Below, piece after piece: positions 24,330-36,700 of a DNA stretch of 64,000 nucleotides (position 1 is its first letter; each line of letters opens with the position of its first letter). The stretch covers positions 1,043,270 through 1,107,269 of the forward strand of contig VUYV01000089.1 of assembly GCA_008711295.1 (NCBI GenBank). Reading direction: 5' to 3'. Under the pieces are notes generated by a model. That model had not been told where the DNA came from. It searched no databases and worked only from the letters and a program-made list of their open reading frames with translations. Position numbers and translations under genes: made by a program. Source of the stretch: Anarhynchus alexandrinus (taxonomy: Eukaryota > Chordata > Aves > Charadriiformes > Charadriidae).

Positions 24330-27300
24330 AAGCTGGAATGTGAAATCTGAAATCTGAAGCGTCCTAATCTAGCACTGATTAACAGCATCTCCACACACAT
24401 AACCTGGAAAACAACAGTCATGCTTTCACTCTTTGCTTTAAAAGAGCTGAGCCCAGGGCATAACCGCAGGTCACAGGAGGTCTCCAGAAGCACTGCCTCA
24501 AGTAAAGGAATGCAAAACCAGCAAGAGCTTGAGTACAGCTAGGATATTGCACACCTTTGAAAATTCAGATGGGATTGCCAGGTCTGGAAGTTACTTTTAT
24601 AGTGAAGTTGTGACTATAAGTTTTCAACAAACCCAAAGTCTTGCTGAGTCCAAGATCCAGGATTTAGAATTTAGTGGGTCTGAATAAAGGTCTGCATTGT
24701 TCAGTGTCCTATTACAGAACAGTAACGTTAAGTAGATGCCTGGAGAAGACAAAAGCCCACGTATGTATATTTCTCCCTAATATTTCAAGGGCATCTTCAG
24801 CTAGCTCAGGAAATCCCTGTATTTCTATGTACTTTTCACAGTTTCTATGTGGTCTTAGTAGATTTCTTTTCTGTGATTTGCCCATTTTCCTCCTAAGCCC
24901 ACCTACAATTTAAAAACCCCACATTCTTCTATGACTGACATCCACAAACATACCACTCACTGTACAAAGATTTATCTCCTTTCATTTAGAACCACATTCC
25001 TTTTAGCTTCATAAAAGACACTCAAACTGAAAATGGCTTCATAGCAATGCTCCTATACCTGATGAAGTTTTCTAAATATGACTTGGTCCATTTATAATCT
25101 TAAATTTTGTTCTTCCGTGTTATAAAAATTGCCAGTGCCATCAGTTTCTTTAAAATAGATTTTTAAAGTCTCTCCCTCACTGGATTTTTTTTTTACTGTC
25201 TCAATTCCTATATTTCTTAGAGGACCACAAGTGGATAGAAACACCTGAAAAGAGAGACTTTTGGTGCTTATAGTCCCAAACACTAAACATAGTTAATGTC
25301 ATTGCAACCACAGGGATGATACTTCAGTCACCTATGTGACTCATACTGCTTTTTCTAAAGACATGAACGATTTGAATATACTGCTGGCTGAGCTTTAAAC
25401 TGATCAGCTTGTGGGGTACGTATGTATACAGGAGAAAAATTATTCTTTGGAATAATATGACTGAAAGGGAAGGAGTGAAACTGTACCAATTTACATAGGA
25501 TGAATACCTGATTTATGCACAGTACTTGGATCAAAACCTGCTTTGATTTTCAGCCCAGACAGGAAATTGATTTGCATCAGTTTAACATAAGTTGGAATTT
25601 GACTCTATTTGTTTTCTGCTGGAAAATTTCAACACTTATTCACCACGATGCTGCACTAAGTATACTTGCTAACGATGTTGCAAAATGTTTTTTAAATGCT
25701 ACAAGTACAAAAGCTAGTATTTTACCCTCATTTTGCACTCACGTAGGAGATTCCATAATGCAAAGTGCATGCCTGAATCTAGTCCTTTCAGCTAATTTTT
25801 TTGTTGTTTTTATCCTACTGCATTATTCCTTTAATAAAAATCAGAATTTTAGTAAATGCAATATGCTGTGAGAATGTTTTCAGATTCTAATTTGGTAGCA
25901 GATGTTAAAATGAATATTTTAAAAATCCATAAAATGGTATTAAACAGCATCTTCTTTATATTTACATTTCTAATATGATGCAGCATTTGGTTTTGTAGCT
26001 GAAACTGTAACCATTAGTATTCTGGACTTAGAATCCTATAGTCTGAGTTCATAGTCCAGTAGGGATCAACCCTACATTACCTTGTTTGAGGCAATGATGA
26101 CTTTTTAAACCTACAGATCCATGTACAATGTAAACGTGATATTTTGCTAAAATTTTTAGATTCAGATGAATAGCTATTAGGATAACATCCCCATCTTCTT
26201 AGATCCTGCATTATGGATGTAGGAGGGCTACAACTCTCTCTCTCCCTTAGATGTAAACTAAAAGAAACCTAAGAAATTAGGCCTCACCAGTTTTCCACTA
26301 AGCCACATCTGCCTTCTTATGTTTAATTAGTCTCTGCAAAGTAACTAAAAATGGCCATTGGAAACTAACAGGCACAGTACTGCCAGCTGCAAATGATAAG
26401 ACAGTTTCCAGTGTTATCTTAGTTTTAGGGAAAAGAAGATGATTTTGTGCCTATTTGCTGAGCACTGGTGGTGTGGGTCATGTTTTCAAGCTTTCCTTTG
26501 CAAGTCCTATTTGCTAAAAACTTAACATAAGTGAAGAAGTTGAATCAGATGGATTTGATTCTCTAAGATCTTGAACTTTCAGTAAACTATCAATGTTATG
26601 AGGCGAAAGATAAAAAATGAAGTTAACCAAATTGCCAATATTAAGCATTATAACTCAGCAGACAAACAATCAAAGCAGCAGTCTCCACATATGAAGACTA
26701 TAGCCTGCTCTCTCTCCTCCCCTAGTACAATCTACAGCAATATTTTTAAGTCTGGAAACGCTAGCATATACATATGTTCCTTAAGTTTCTTAAATTAATT
26801 TTAAAAGCAATTTTCTGGCTTGAGATGGGATCTTCCCTTGGATACTATCACTTCCTTTTTGCAAAGACTGATTTTCATTCACGTCTATTTTAACCTCACT
26901 ACTGGCCCAGGTATTAGATGATGCTTTGGGGAAAGATCATTCTGTATTAACTTGTTGCAGGAAACTTCTGGGAATCTAGTCCTCAGAAGTGTCTTACGTG
27001 AGACCTGGGATGAGATGGATCTTCATGTTCCTAAAACATAGTGATGGGACTAGGATTCTGAGGCAGAGCTTGGGCCACTTCCTTATAGTGATCACTGCAT
27101 AAATGCCTAAAATGTGTATTCATATTGTCTGGGATTCCACAGTTGTTCTTTGTACTCCCTCCTCTTCTGTATTTCCCCTTTGGTTTCTTTACCTGGCTCA
27201 CTCTGCACTGTTGCAGCTTCTCTCCCCAAAACATCACTCGCTCCTCCCATGAAAGGAACAATCATCAGCTCCCACTGAAAGGTATCGTCCCAGCCAATGC

Positions 27301-29832
27301 ACAAGGAAGGGACGAGGGGAAAGAGACAGAGTTCCTCCTGTTCCCAATCAGCCTCTTTCATAAAACACAGAGCAAGCAAAGCATCAACACAGACTCTGTC
27401 CAACACAGATGTATAGCTCTGCAGTTCCAAATGATATTCCTTGCCTGCCCTCTCTGCCGAGACCTCTGCACAAAGAGTTGTTCTTTCAAATACAGACTCA
27501 TCAATATTTATCAGCCAGGCTACTGCCAAAGCAAACCGTGAAAAAAGTTTAGCCAGATGCTCCAATCGCCTTATGTTAGCGGAGAGCTCAAACACACAGC
27601 TGTTCAAAAACTAAAAGGTATTTTCAGCAAGGCTGTGATTTAGGCAGCACTATCTTAAGGGATTTCTAAGCTCACGAGAAGTATGATTTGTGTACTTAAC
27701 ACAAGGGATTTGCATAGATAACATATAAATCTATTAGGAAGTAATGATAGCTTTGGTACACATAGCCAATAATGTACTGTTGTAAAAGCTGGGCACCAGG
27801 GACCACGGTATAAACATTTTGACTGCGGAGGGCTGACTTCATGGAGAGAGGGGAAAAAGTATAAATCAATCAGCAGTTATTCTATCATCTGCTTAAAGAC
27901 ACATATGTACCAAGATGTGATAAATATTTTTTTTTCTTAATTTTCAACTAGCAAGGTTTTATTTCAATCTCATGTAACGTTGTGTGGTAATTAAGTTGAA
28001 GTAGCGACTGGCACATCTAGCTGGCAGAAGCAGATTATTTGTTTGGAAGATGCATTCACAAAATCAATATGAATCCATTTGGGAAAGTGGAGTAATTTAG
28101 AGATATATCCACTATCCTCATTTCAGTTCTGTCTTTACTGAAAACACAGTGTGGAAAGAATTGGAAAGGCAATGTCTGCTAAACACCTACATTTAAGAAC
28201 TTGCCAGACAAAAGATGATTGTGTAGCTATTATCAAGCAAATTTTTGCCTGGCTTCAATAACTTCATTCTCTTATACCTAGAAAGACTTTCAAGCAGTTT
28301 AAGCAAAAATACTTCACATGGAATTCTGTCATAAGTCCTTTGATGAGTTAAAGTTTATTCTATGAACTTATATTCCTCCAACTTTAACTCTCTTTTGGGG
28401 GACACCTGACTTCAAGTCTGATACCTAGTTCATCTTAGAAGTTTTCAGAACAGTGACTTCAGACCAGTGACTTATATTTTTTATAAAATATAAAATGCTT
28501 TGCACGAGCCACACATTTACAAATACAAATTAGCATTGAGTAAAGCTTCAGTTGGTATATGTAAATATGCTCTTTCACTAGGTGTGTTGCTTGCCGTTAG
28601 ACTGAGGTCCAACTTCATATTCTGTAGGGCACACAAGGTTAAAGGCACAGCTTTACTATCATAAACAACAAATTCATATATTGGCAAGCCTGTCACTAGG
28701 AAAAATTTGGCCACAGGAAGCATGGACACACAGTTGAACTTGTGTGAAGTCAGCCTGATCGTACAAAATGTTGAGCTTTCAGTCGGCTTCACATCAGTTG
28801 CAGGAGAACTGGCACTTGGTCTACTATGATAAAGACTGCTAACTGTTCAGTTAACTTATTAGATTTTTTTAAAGAAAACTAAATCAGCAGAGTGAGCTTA
28901 AATTAAGTCAAGTGCTTTACAGCATGTAGCCACAGTGTTTTGATCCTGGCTGGAAGGATAGGATAGGATTTTTTTGCATGTCAAGCCATGGCTTAAGTCT
29001 GGTGTTTCATAACAACCTGTCTCCAGCTGTGAAGTCACCTTAAGAAGTCCCTATTTCGACAGCTCTCCCCTTTGTGTCTTATCCTTCTGCCTTCCCTCGT
29101 TGTGCACTGAGACAAGTCCATTGAGTGGCCATTGTATAAATGTAGCCAGTGAACTGACCTGACCACTGAACTAAAGTCATCTGTCCTGCTAATTCAGTTC
29201 TTTTTCTCAGAGACTTGTGAGCCAGTCTACTCTGTAGACCTTAACAGCTATAGTGAGACAACCCACACCGCAAAAGGGCAATTGGGGCAAACAGTCAGAG
29301 TGCATTTCTCACTTTGCCCACAGAAGACATTTAATCCTTTGACAGTCAGTCCCTATTTGCTAGCACAACACAGCAATAAGCAGCCACGGTCATAAAGCTG
29401 ATGTCCAGCATGAGGTTTCTGTGACTATAGGAGAGCTCTTCTCTTCTCAGTCTTAAAAGTCACCCACCTGATTGCACTGCTGTCTCATTTTTTGGTATTT
29501 CAAGGAATTCTTCAACCTATCATCTGTTTGGCTTTATGGGCAGATTATCCCATTAAGGTTCAATTGGGATAACAGGAATCCAACAGGGATAAGGTAAAGG
29601 CTCAGGAACTCCCCAGTACACAAGCATGCATCTTACCTTCTTCCTTGTACCAGCATAATCCTCTTGATCTGTTTTTTGACTACATCCCTTTATGGTATTG
29701 ACATACGTTCCCTAACCAAGCAGATGTTGGAGCTATGACTTTCTTTTAGCTGGTTGCTACCAGCCCTCTGTCAGAGGGTACCACCCACTGCAGAATTGGC
29801 TGGGGGGACCGTGATAAGAGGTTTCAGCTGCC
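24330..29832. other. Unassigned non-coding DNA
   Basis: AT-rich, with no named repeat recognised beyond the LTR's target duplication at its left edge. The longest fully sequenced open frame outside the repeats is here: 166 codons on minus (27107-27607), overlapped by 138 codons on plus (27125-27541). Neither resembles a known protein. A few long frames are expected by chance in 64 kb. Confidence 0.5.
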
Positions 29833-30796
29833 TTTTTTTTTTTTTTTTTTTTTTGACAGTTTAAACTAGGCAAGTGAAGCATTTATTGAAAGAGCACAGG
29901 GAAAGAGTTAATGTCCTCTCACACATTTTGCGTGAACTCACATGAACTACAGCAGGAAAGGAAACAGCTTTTTTCTTTTTGGTTTGGTTCAAAAACCTAG
30001 AGTTTGAAAGTTTCAGACTACTCTGATGCATACTGCCTCTGTTCAGGTGAACATGGAGACTCAGAAGCAATGATATATGGGGAAGACAATTTCTCCTGGA
30101 TCTCTTCTTCAGCTACATACACTTCATGTGGTACTTCGGCTCTCAGGATGACCTGGCCCTTGACGAAGTTACACACTGATCTGAAGACTGAGAAGTTTTC
30201 TTTCACTGCTTCTAAAACTGCATGCAGTGAAGCAATGGTAATAAGTTGTACATGTGTTCAGGTCCTCACCCCATATGGGAAGCAAATGAAACAATTCTTT
30301 CAGTCCCATCAGTAAGAGAGAAATTATGTGAAAAGTAACTTCATGTAGTCTTCAAGAGTTGTCTGAGCTGCGACCTATTCTCTTGTTATTTTATCTTGCA
30401 ACTCGTATACAAACCAAAGCCCTCCTAAGCAATTATCATTGCAGCATATTCTGTGTATTCTCCTTAACTGATTCTGTACCCTCTGTGGATGAAGTGCCTG
30501 AAACAGGATGTTCCACACAGTGGAATCTCAGAGTGAACCTGAAGGTCTCTGTTCTGAAATAGTGCTTTTACCTTCTTATTTCTTGTGGTTATGGTGGATG
30601 TTGTAGAACTTCATTTCATCTGAACAATGTTTTGTTTTAGTCCCATTAATATTAACTTGACGCCCTGAGTTTCTTCCATTGTCAGTACACTCTGGCTCAT
30701 TATCTAACAATGTGATCAGTGTGATTTTGAAAATTTCATTTGATCTAGTTTTAGTATTTACAAAGCAGTACTAGTAATGCAGCTGGTCACAAATTA
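29833..30796 (-). pseudogene. Candidate processed retrocopy of an unidentified transcript
   Basis: Read on minus, a coding-like frame of about 73 codons (from roughly 30240 to the stop at 30018) contains segments such as FVKGQVILRAEVPHEVYVAE and EEEIQEKLSS. After the stop come about 160 bases like a 3' untranslated region, then AATAAA (29882-29887 on minus), then 27 bases, then a run of 22 A (29833-29854). Upstream, short coding-like pieces occur in other frames (for example LEDYMKL near 30345 and DGTERIVSFASHMG near 30285), as expected for a decayed copy with frameshifts. GCAGCTGAA occurs on minus just past the A-run (29823-29831) and again at 30797-30805, a possible 9-bp target duplication bounding the copy. 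I do not recognise the parent gene. The alternative is an unrelated T-run beside a chance frame. Confidence 0.35.
29882..29887 (-). terminator. AATAAA before a 22-A run
   Basis: TTTATT on plus is AATAAA on minus. It lies 27 bases before the A-run, the spacing usual between a polyadenylation signal and a cleavage site. Of the long A/T runs in the window I inspected, only this one has such a signal at the right distance. Confidence 0.4.
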
Positions 30797-33700
30797 TTCA
30801 GCTGCTGAACACAGTTAACTGTATGGCAGTTGAAAGGACCTGCCACAGGAATTAATCTTATATTCTCAGATTACACGTACCTGACTTTTCCATCAGTCTT
30901 CTGATTATTCTAATAATTGAGGTACATGCTATTGCCCTAAAGCAAAACAAATTCCCTCCCCTCCCACAAGGTTACAAATTGTAGTTGGCTTTGTCCTTTA
31001 GCAAAAAATGTCTAGCAGGATCCAATGGATTCATCAACAATGTATGGATTTAGAGAAATCTAAACTGTAGAGTAATTTTGACAAAGTAAAGACAGTGGAA
31101 TTAAATCCAGGATGGTTTTGACCAAATATACTGTTTACATATTCTTTAATTCTTTTAGAGCTCCACTCAGTAGTAGCAAAGATCAGTGGAGCAGATACTT
31201 AATAAAGCCCAGAATGTACGGCCTTGTGCCGCATTTGGTGCTTGGCTCTCCTATTGCTCTGTGAGGTGTTCATGGGCTACTATCTTATCTTTTTGTGACT
31301 CAGCTTCTCCCTCCATCATCTCCATTTTGAAAAGATCACCTCCTTTTTATTTTGAGATTTATGGATATTTTACATGCATGCACCTTGAATTTTGAACTTC
31401 ATTTCTGCTTGATTGCTTTTAATTTATTGTGCCACTGAAGTTCAACTACTTTATTGTTAAAATAGAGTGTCTTTTTATTCCCCTATAAAGAATGGGATCA
31501 TGAATAATACCTTGGTTCCTCGGTGGAGTTTCAGTGGGTTTTCTATAAAATAAGACCCAAGAGTAACGTAAGGGTACTTTTGTTATTAATTCAGAAGGAT
31601 TCCTCTTGTATATGAAAACAAGAGTTGTTACCACATAAAAATACTACCAACAGAAAAATAATTATTACTTATTCAGAGATTAGCAAAAACTAAGTCACTA
31701 GTGTTCAAAAGCTACAAGTGAAACTCAAGATAAGTGCAGGGATATGGTTTAAGGGTCATGGATAGTTTGATTAGGATTGCTGGGAATTTAGGAAAAACTC
31801 CACTCCCGTTATGTAGGAAGCCACTCTGAGCTACATAATGCAGTTGACTGGATATGATGGGCTTGTGGATAAGGAAGGCGTGCTTACAAAAAGAAGAAAG
31901 GAGGGATCTTGCTTGGGGTAAGAGGTAATAGATTTGCACATGGTTTAGATGTTACAAAGTGGGTGACAAAAAGTCTAGATGAGTAGAGATATCTGCAAGG
32001 GAAAAAGAAAAAAGTAAAATTGTAGGAGTTCTGGGCCATCTTTACCTTACATAAATGCTGTGTAAAGCAATTAATTATCAGCAAAGTCCACAGAGAACTT
32101 TTATGAACAACTACAGATGAAACCTCTTTTCATTGTGCTGCAAAATTACTAACAAAGAAAATTACATTTCTGTTGGACCACTCAGAAAGAAACTAAATAA
32201 GCAGGGTTCCTTCATTTTTCATTGCTAAAGTAAAACAGATGATCACCTTGCATTCTGCTTTCAAATAGAAAAATAGAAATAAACACATCTGAAAAATAAA
32301 GGAATGGCCTTAAATTGCTTTAAAAATATATCGTGATTAACTCATGGGTTAAATGTTAAAGATATCTACTTTAATTGTAAACAAAATCAATGTATCAAAA
32401 TAGATAAAGCCTGAAAATGAGTATCAAGAAATAGCTTGGAACAAGTTGATCACAAGGATCTATAGTATCTAAACGGATCTGCCATGTTTAATGCAGCATT
32501 GACCAATGTGTAACTCAAATAATTTGTAATAATCATACTTTTACTCTAAAATGTTAAGCTTAGCCAGTGTTTAATTAATTCACCCTGTAACTATACTATT
32601 TTTGGCTGTGGCTTCCTTTTATAAAAGGAAAAGACTCCATCATACTATAATGAGACTAAAAATTTAATCCTTTGTTTCCAAACTTGGGTATCTATTATCA
32701 AGCATAAAGGTAAGTGATCTTATAAGGTATGACCACTATGAGGTTTCTAAAGATGGATTTAAATGTGAAATTAAAATTCAGCTTTTCTAAGCTGAATACC
32801 TGAAAAAGAGGACGCTGGACTTTATGCTTCTAAAGATATATACGGACATCGGTACTGAGCAAAGAAGAAAAGTTCAGAGAACCCATCAGCTGGTACCAGA
32901 TGGTACAGGTATAGTCATCTACTGCAGACTGATGCTGTCCAGAGACACATGCTTCCCTAAGCACACTGCCACATTGCTATAGTCTTGGACTGGCTTAGCA
33001 GCTATGGCTCGGTGCTCTACTGATTCAACGATACTACTTCTGGCTCTGATGCGAGATGGAAATGCTCCCACCTCCTTTCATTTTAATTCCTGTCAAATTG
33101 CCATCTCCTTCTTCGGTCCGTGAAATTGTTATCCTCATCTCTGTCGGAAGACAGCGAAACTGGGACTTGTGGGAATCAGCAGTAACATTTATGAAAAGCA
33201 GGATACAGAAATTCTTATAATTGAAACACATTAAATTCTCTGAAAACATAAGTAGATGGTATAAAAGTAAGCAATATATGGACCTATTGGTATTAACCAT
33301 ATTTCTGCTAAAGCTCACATAACTCATTCAGTCATGGAGTCATGAATTTGTCCTTTTTAAAATATATTCTCTTTCTGTTTACATCATTAGCATTGCATAG
33401 AACATGCTATTCTAATCAGCTTTCATAGAATGCAAATAAAATATGCAGTTTCCTATTCTCTTTCTCATATTCCACCAATACTGATTTGCTAATTCACTCT
33501 GCTGGAATACCAGGTGTCCCATTGTGTAAAAATCTTTTTAGTTATAAGGTGAATGAAAAGTTCAATTTCCCATTACTATTTTTCCCATCATTTTTTACAG
33601 TATCATATTTTCCTTTATGCTGTTCTTTCCCATAGTGTGCTTACGCAATAGCCCATCTGCAATGCATAACTAATGACATGCAAGGTGTTTCATTAGAGTG

Positions 33701-36700
33701 AGCCTGTTATGACATCCCTGCTTTGTAAACAGAAATGCCTTTTTTTTTCTCAGTTGCTTTACTGATACTGATTGCATTCTTACTAGTCAGAATTTATGGA
33801 AAATGTAATCTCCTGTATCTCTCTTACAGGAGATACCAATGCTGTGACATCAGCACCAAAAGATTACTACATACTGTACAGTAAAAGGTACACTAACCAG
33901 TGATTATACTCCCAAACTATTAGCCATTTCTTATAACAAGCTTATGTGGTCTCTGATTGTGAGTCCTGAGGTTCCTTTGTATGAATCTTCTGTTTCTCTC
34001 CCCTGTCCGTCTCCAAAACAGCTTCCCCTCTACACACAGCATTGTTACCAGGTTAGACAGGCTTTAAGATACTTTTTTTTTTTTTTTAACTTTGCAGCAA
34101 AACTGTGCAGAGGAAAAGCTCTCCCAAAGTCAATCACAGGCAAAATTAGCTGTTGCTTTCTGCCTCTTGTTCTTGCTGTGTTCCAATCACACCATGTGAA
34201 GGAAGGAGACAGATTTTAAATGAGGAACTTCAACACTTTTCTTTGAGCTAGAGATCCCTAAGACTTTAGTTAACATTTTCATTCACTTTACAGTTTGTCA
34301 GCCTGAAAAGAATGGCTTGGGCCCTCAAGTTGAGCTCGTTAGATTTGCAGACAACAAACAAGGGATGTGAAGCACAGAAAGAGCCATAAGAGTGCCACTT
34401 AGCACTCCTGTACTCACTTCCCCTTCTACAGGTATGCTAGGTATCACAAAAGAACAAAACCTTATTACAAACTTAAATTTAACATACAAAGTGGGGATAT
34501 CTAAGATATCTGTCATCATCAAAGGTTTTATGAGTACAGTAATATGAATTCTACTCAGTGAAAGTATCTCATCTTCCTAGGAAGTGAATCTTGATCTTTT
34601 ATGCCACATAGGACAACAAATCCTCAGACCAAGTTTTTTGATCCAAACGTGTGAAAACTTCTCTTACAGTGAATTCACAGATTGAAGAACAGTGGAGAAA
34701 CAGGGCCATTGCCTGTGACCCTGCAGATCCTGCCTGTATCTATAGGGCTGAGAAAGTGTTTGCATAGATGCAATGTAATTTTATGGTGGAAGGAGATCTG
34801 GCTACTCAGGTTTCCATTAGAAGGGAATGCTAGATGGATAGGCACAGAGAAGGCAAACACAGGTTTCCCAGGATGCGTGATCCAGGAACCAGGGTGCCTG
34901 GCTCCATCACATACCTGCCCTACAGAATATATGAGCCATCAATCTTCTGGATGTCTTCCAACACACAGTTCAACTCTTTCACTAACACGGAAGAAAAAAT
35001 CCACCAAACTAAACTATGCTGTCACTATTCTGTCTCCAATACCTTTTGCTTGTTTTTGGGCACCTTGGTGGCTAAGGGCTTCCTTTTCATTTCTCTATAA
35101 TTTCTTAGACAGAAATGCCAATAGAAATCTGTGTTTGTTTTTAAAGTAGCTCTATTGATCTCTGCTCTGGCAGTTCTAAGAAACTATTTAGGAGTCATCT
35201 TAGAATGGTGCTACATGCTGGGAAATGGCATCACAATAGCCTTTCTGGCCTGCCCTTTCCTGCCCACCACCTAGCCAAGGTAAGAGAAACAAGGGAGACA
35301 GAGGGTACAATCCCAAGGTTCCTCACCCAAGTCATATCTGCAGTCCAAATGCAACAACCTGCCTCTTCTGTTGTTCAGCATGAGGCATTTTGCTAAGTAT
35401 ATTTCAAGATGACAAGTATCTCAAAAGACTGAAAACACACATCATCGTCTTGCTCTGTGAATCCAACAACTTTTTACTTTTGTGTTTGTAGGGGTGAATG
35501 GATGGCATTTCCAGCATTTTTCCCCGTGGAAAAAACCCCAAAAGACACATTAGAAGTCTAAGGACATTACAAGCAAGCTGCAAGCTGAGGAGCATGTATA
35601 AAAATGAGTCAAGTTAGACGTCACTTTGGGCAGCATCATTCTCATGGACTATCAGGCACTAAATGATATAAAAACATGATCAGGAAAGAGTACTGCTCTT
35701 ACATTGTGGGTTCTTACAATTCACTCATTAGAAAGGTTCTTTAATACTAGAGAAACCTGTTCAAATTTACACAATTTATTATTATTATTATTACTATTAC
35801 TATCATCGTCGTCATCACCATTATTACTGTCTGTCTGGCTCAGCTTGCTTTTCCCTAATAATTAGCAAAGTGACCTGGCTTCTGCTTCATACAAACAAAA
35901 CACCAAAGAGCCTTGACAATCAATTTCTGAAGTGACTGAGTAGCAAAACTGCACAGCAAGCGTATATAGTGAAATAGTGATGATTTGTATGGCTTTGTAA
36001 ATCACGCAGCTAAAAAACATTTAAAAAAAAAAGAAAAAGAGACTAACAGTCCATCATTTTTTCCATCAGTTTAGGGAGAGGAACTCAGATTTGACCTACA
36101 GCATATCTGAATTTACAGACTTCTTCTTATAACTAATTAAAATTTTGCAAGCACAAATCGATAAATGCATTCAGTACAAGAGAATGCATTGTTTTCTGTT
36201 CTAATTTCTTTGTGGTGTCAGAGATTGCTTTTCAGGTGAGAGGTAAAAGAAGTACGCTGATTATCTTATCAAAATTTAGTTAGCTAAAAGTGTTTGTCAT
36301 TAACTGTGGTCATTTCTTATTTGAGAGCAGCAAACAACGTTTTTCAAAGGTCAACGGTTGAAAGAAACTGGCTGAACAATTAAAAGCACTTAGAAGTCCT
36401 TTGGGGCCAGTTAGAGTTCTAACATTCTAACATTTTTGTTTCAGATGTTGCTTACTTTGGGGTATTGAGCTATCCAGAATGCTCCAGTAGCCTGAGAGTA
36501 TGCCTTAGCAACCTGAACATCTTAGTTCTTGTCTGATCTACAGGGAGACTGATGGTACTGCACATGGTAGCGCTCCAGAAATGGTACCCCTAGAGAAGCA
36601 AATATCTACTCGCTGTCTTCAAGTACTGCTCATCTTAAACAGTTCTGGATGAAGCAACTACTATTGCATTGTAGGGAATAGAGGTTACTATGCCAAATCC

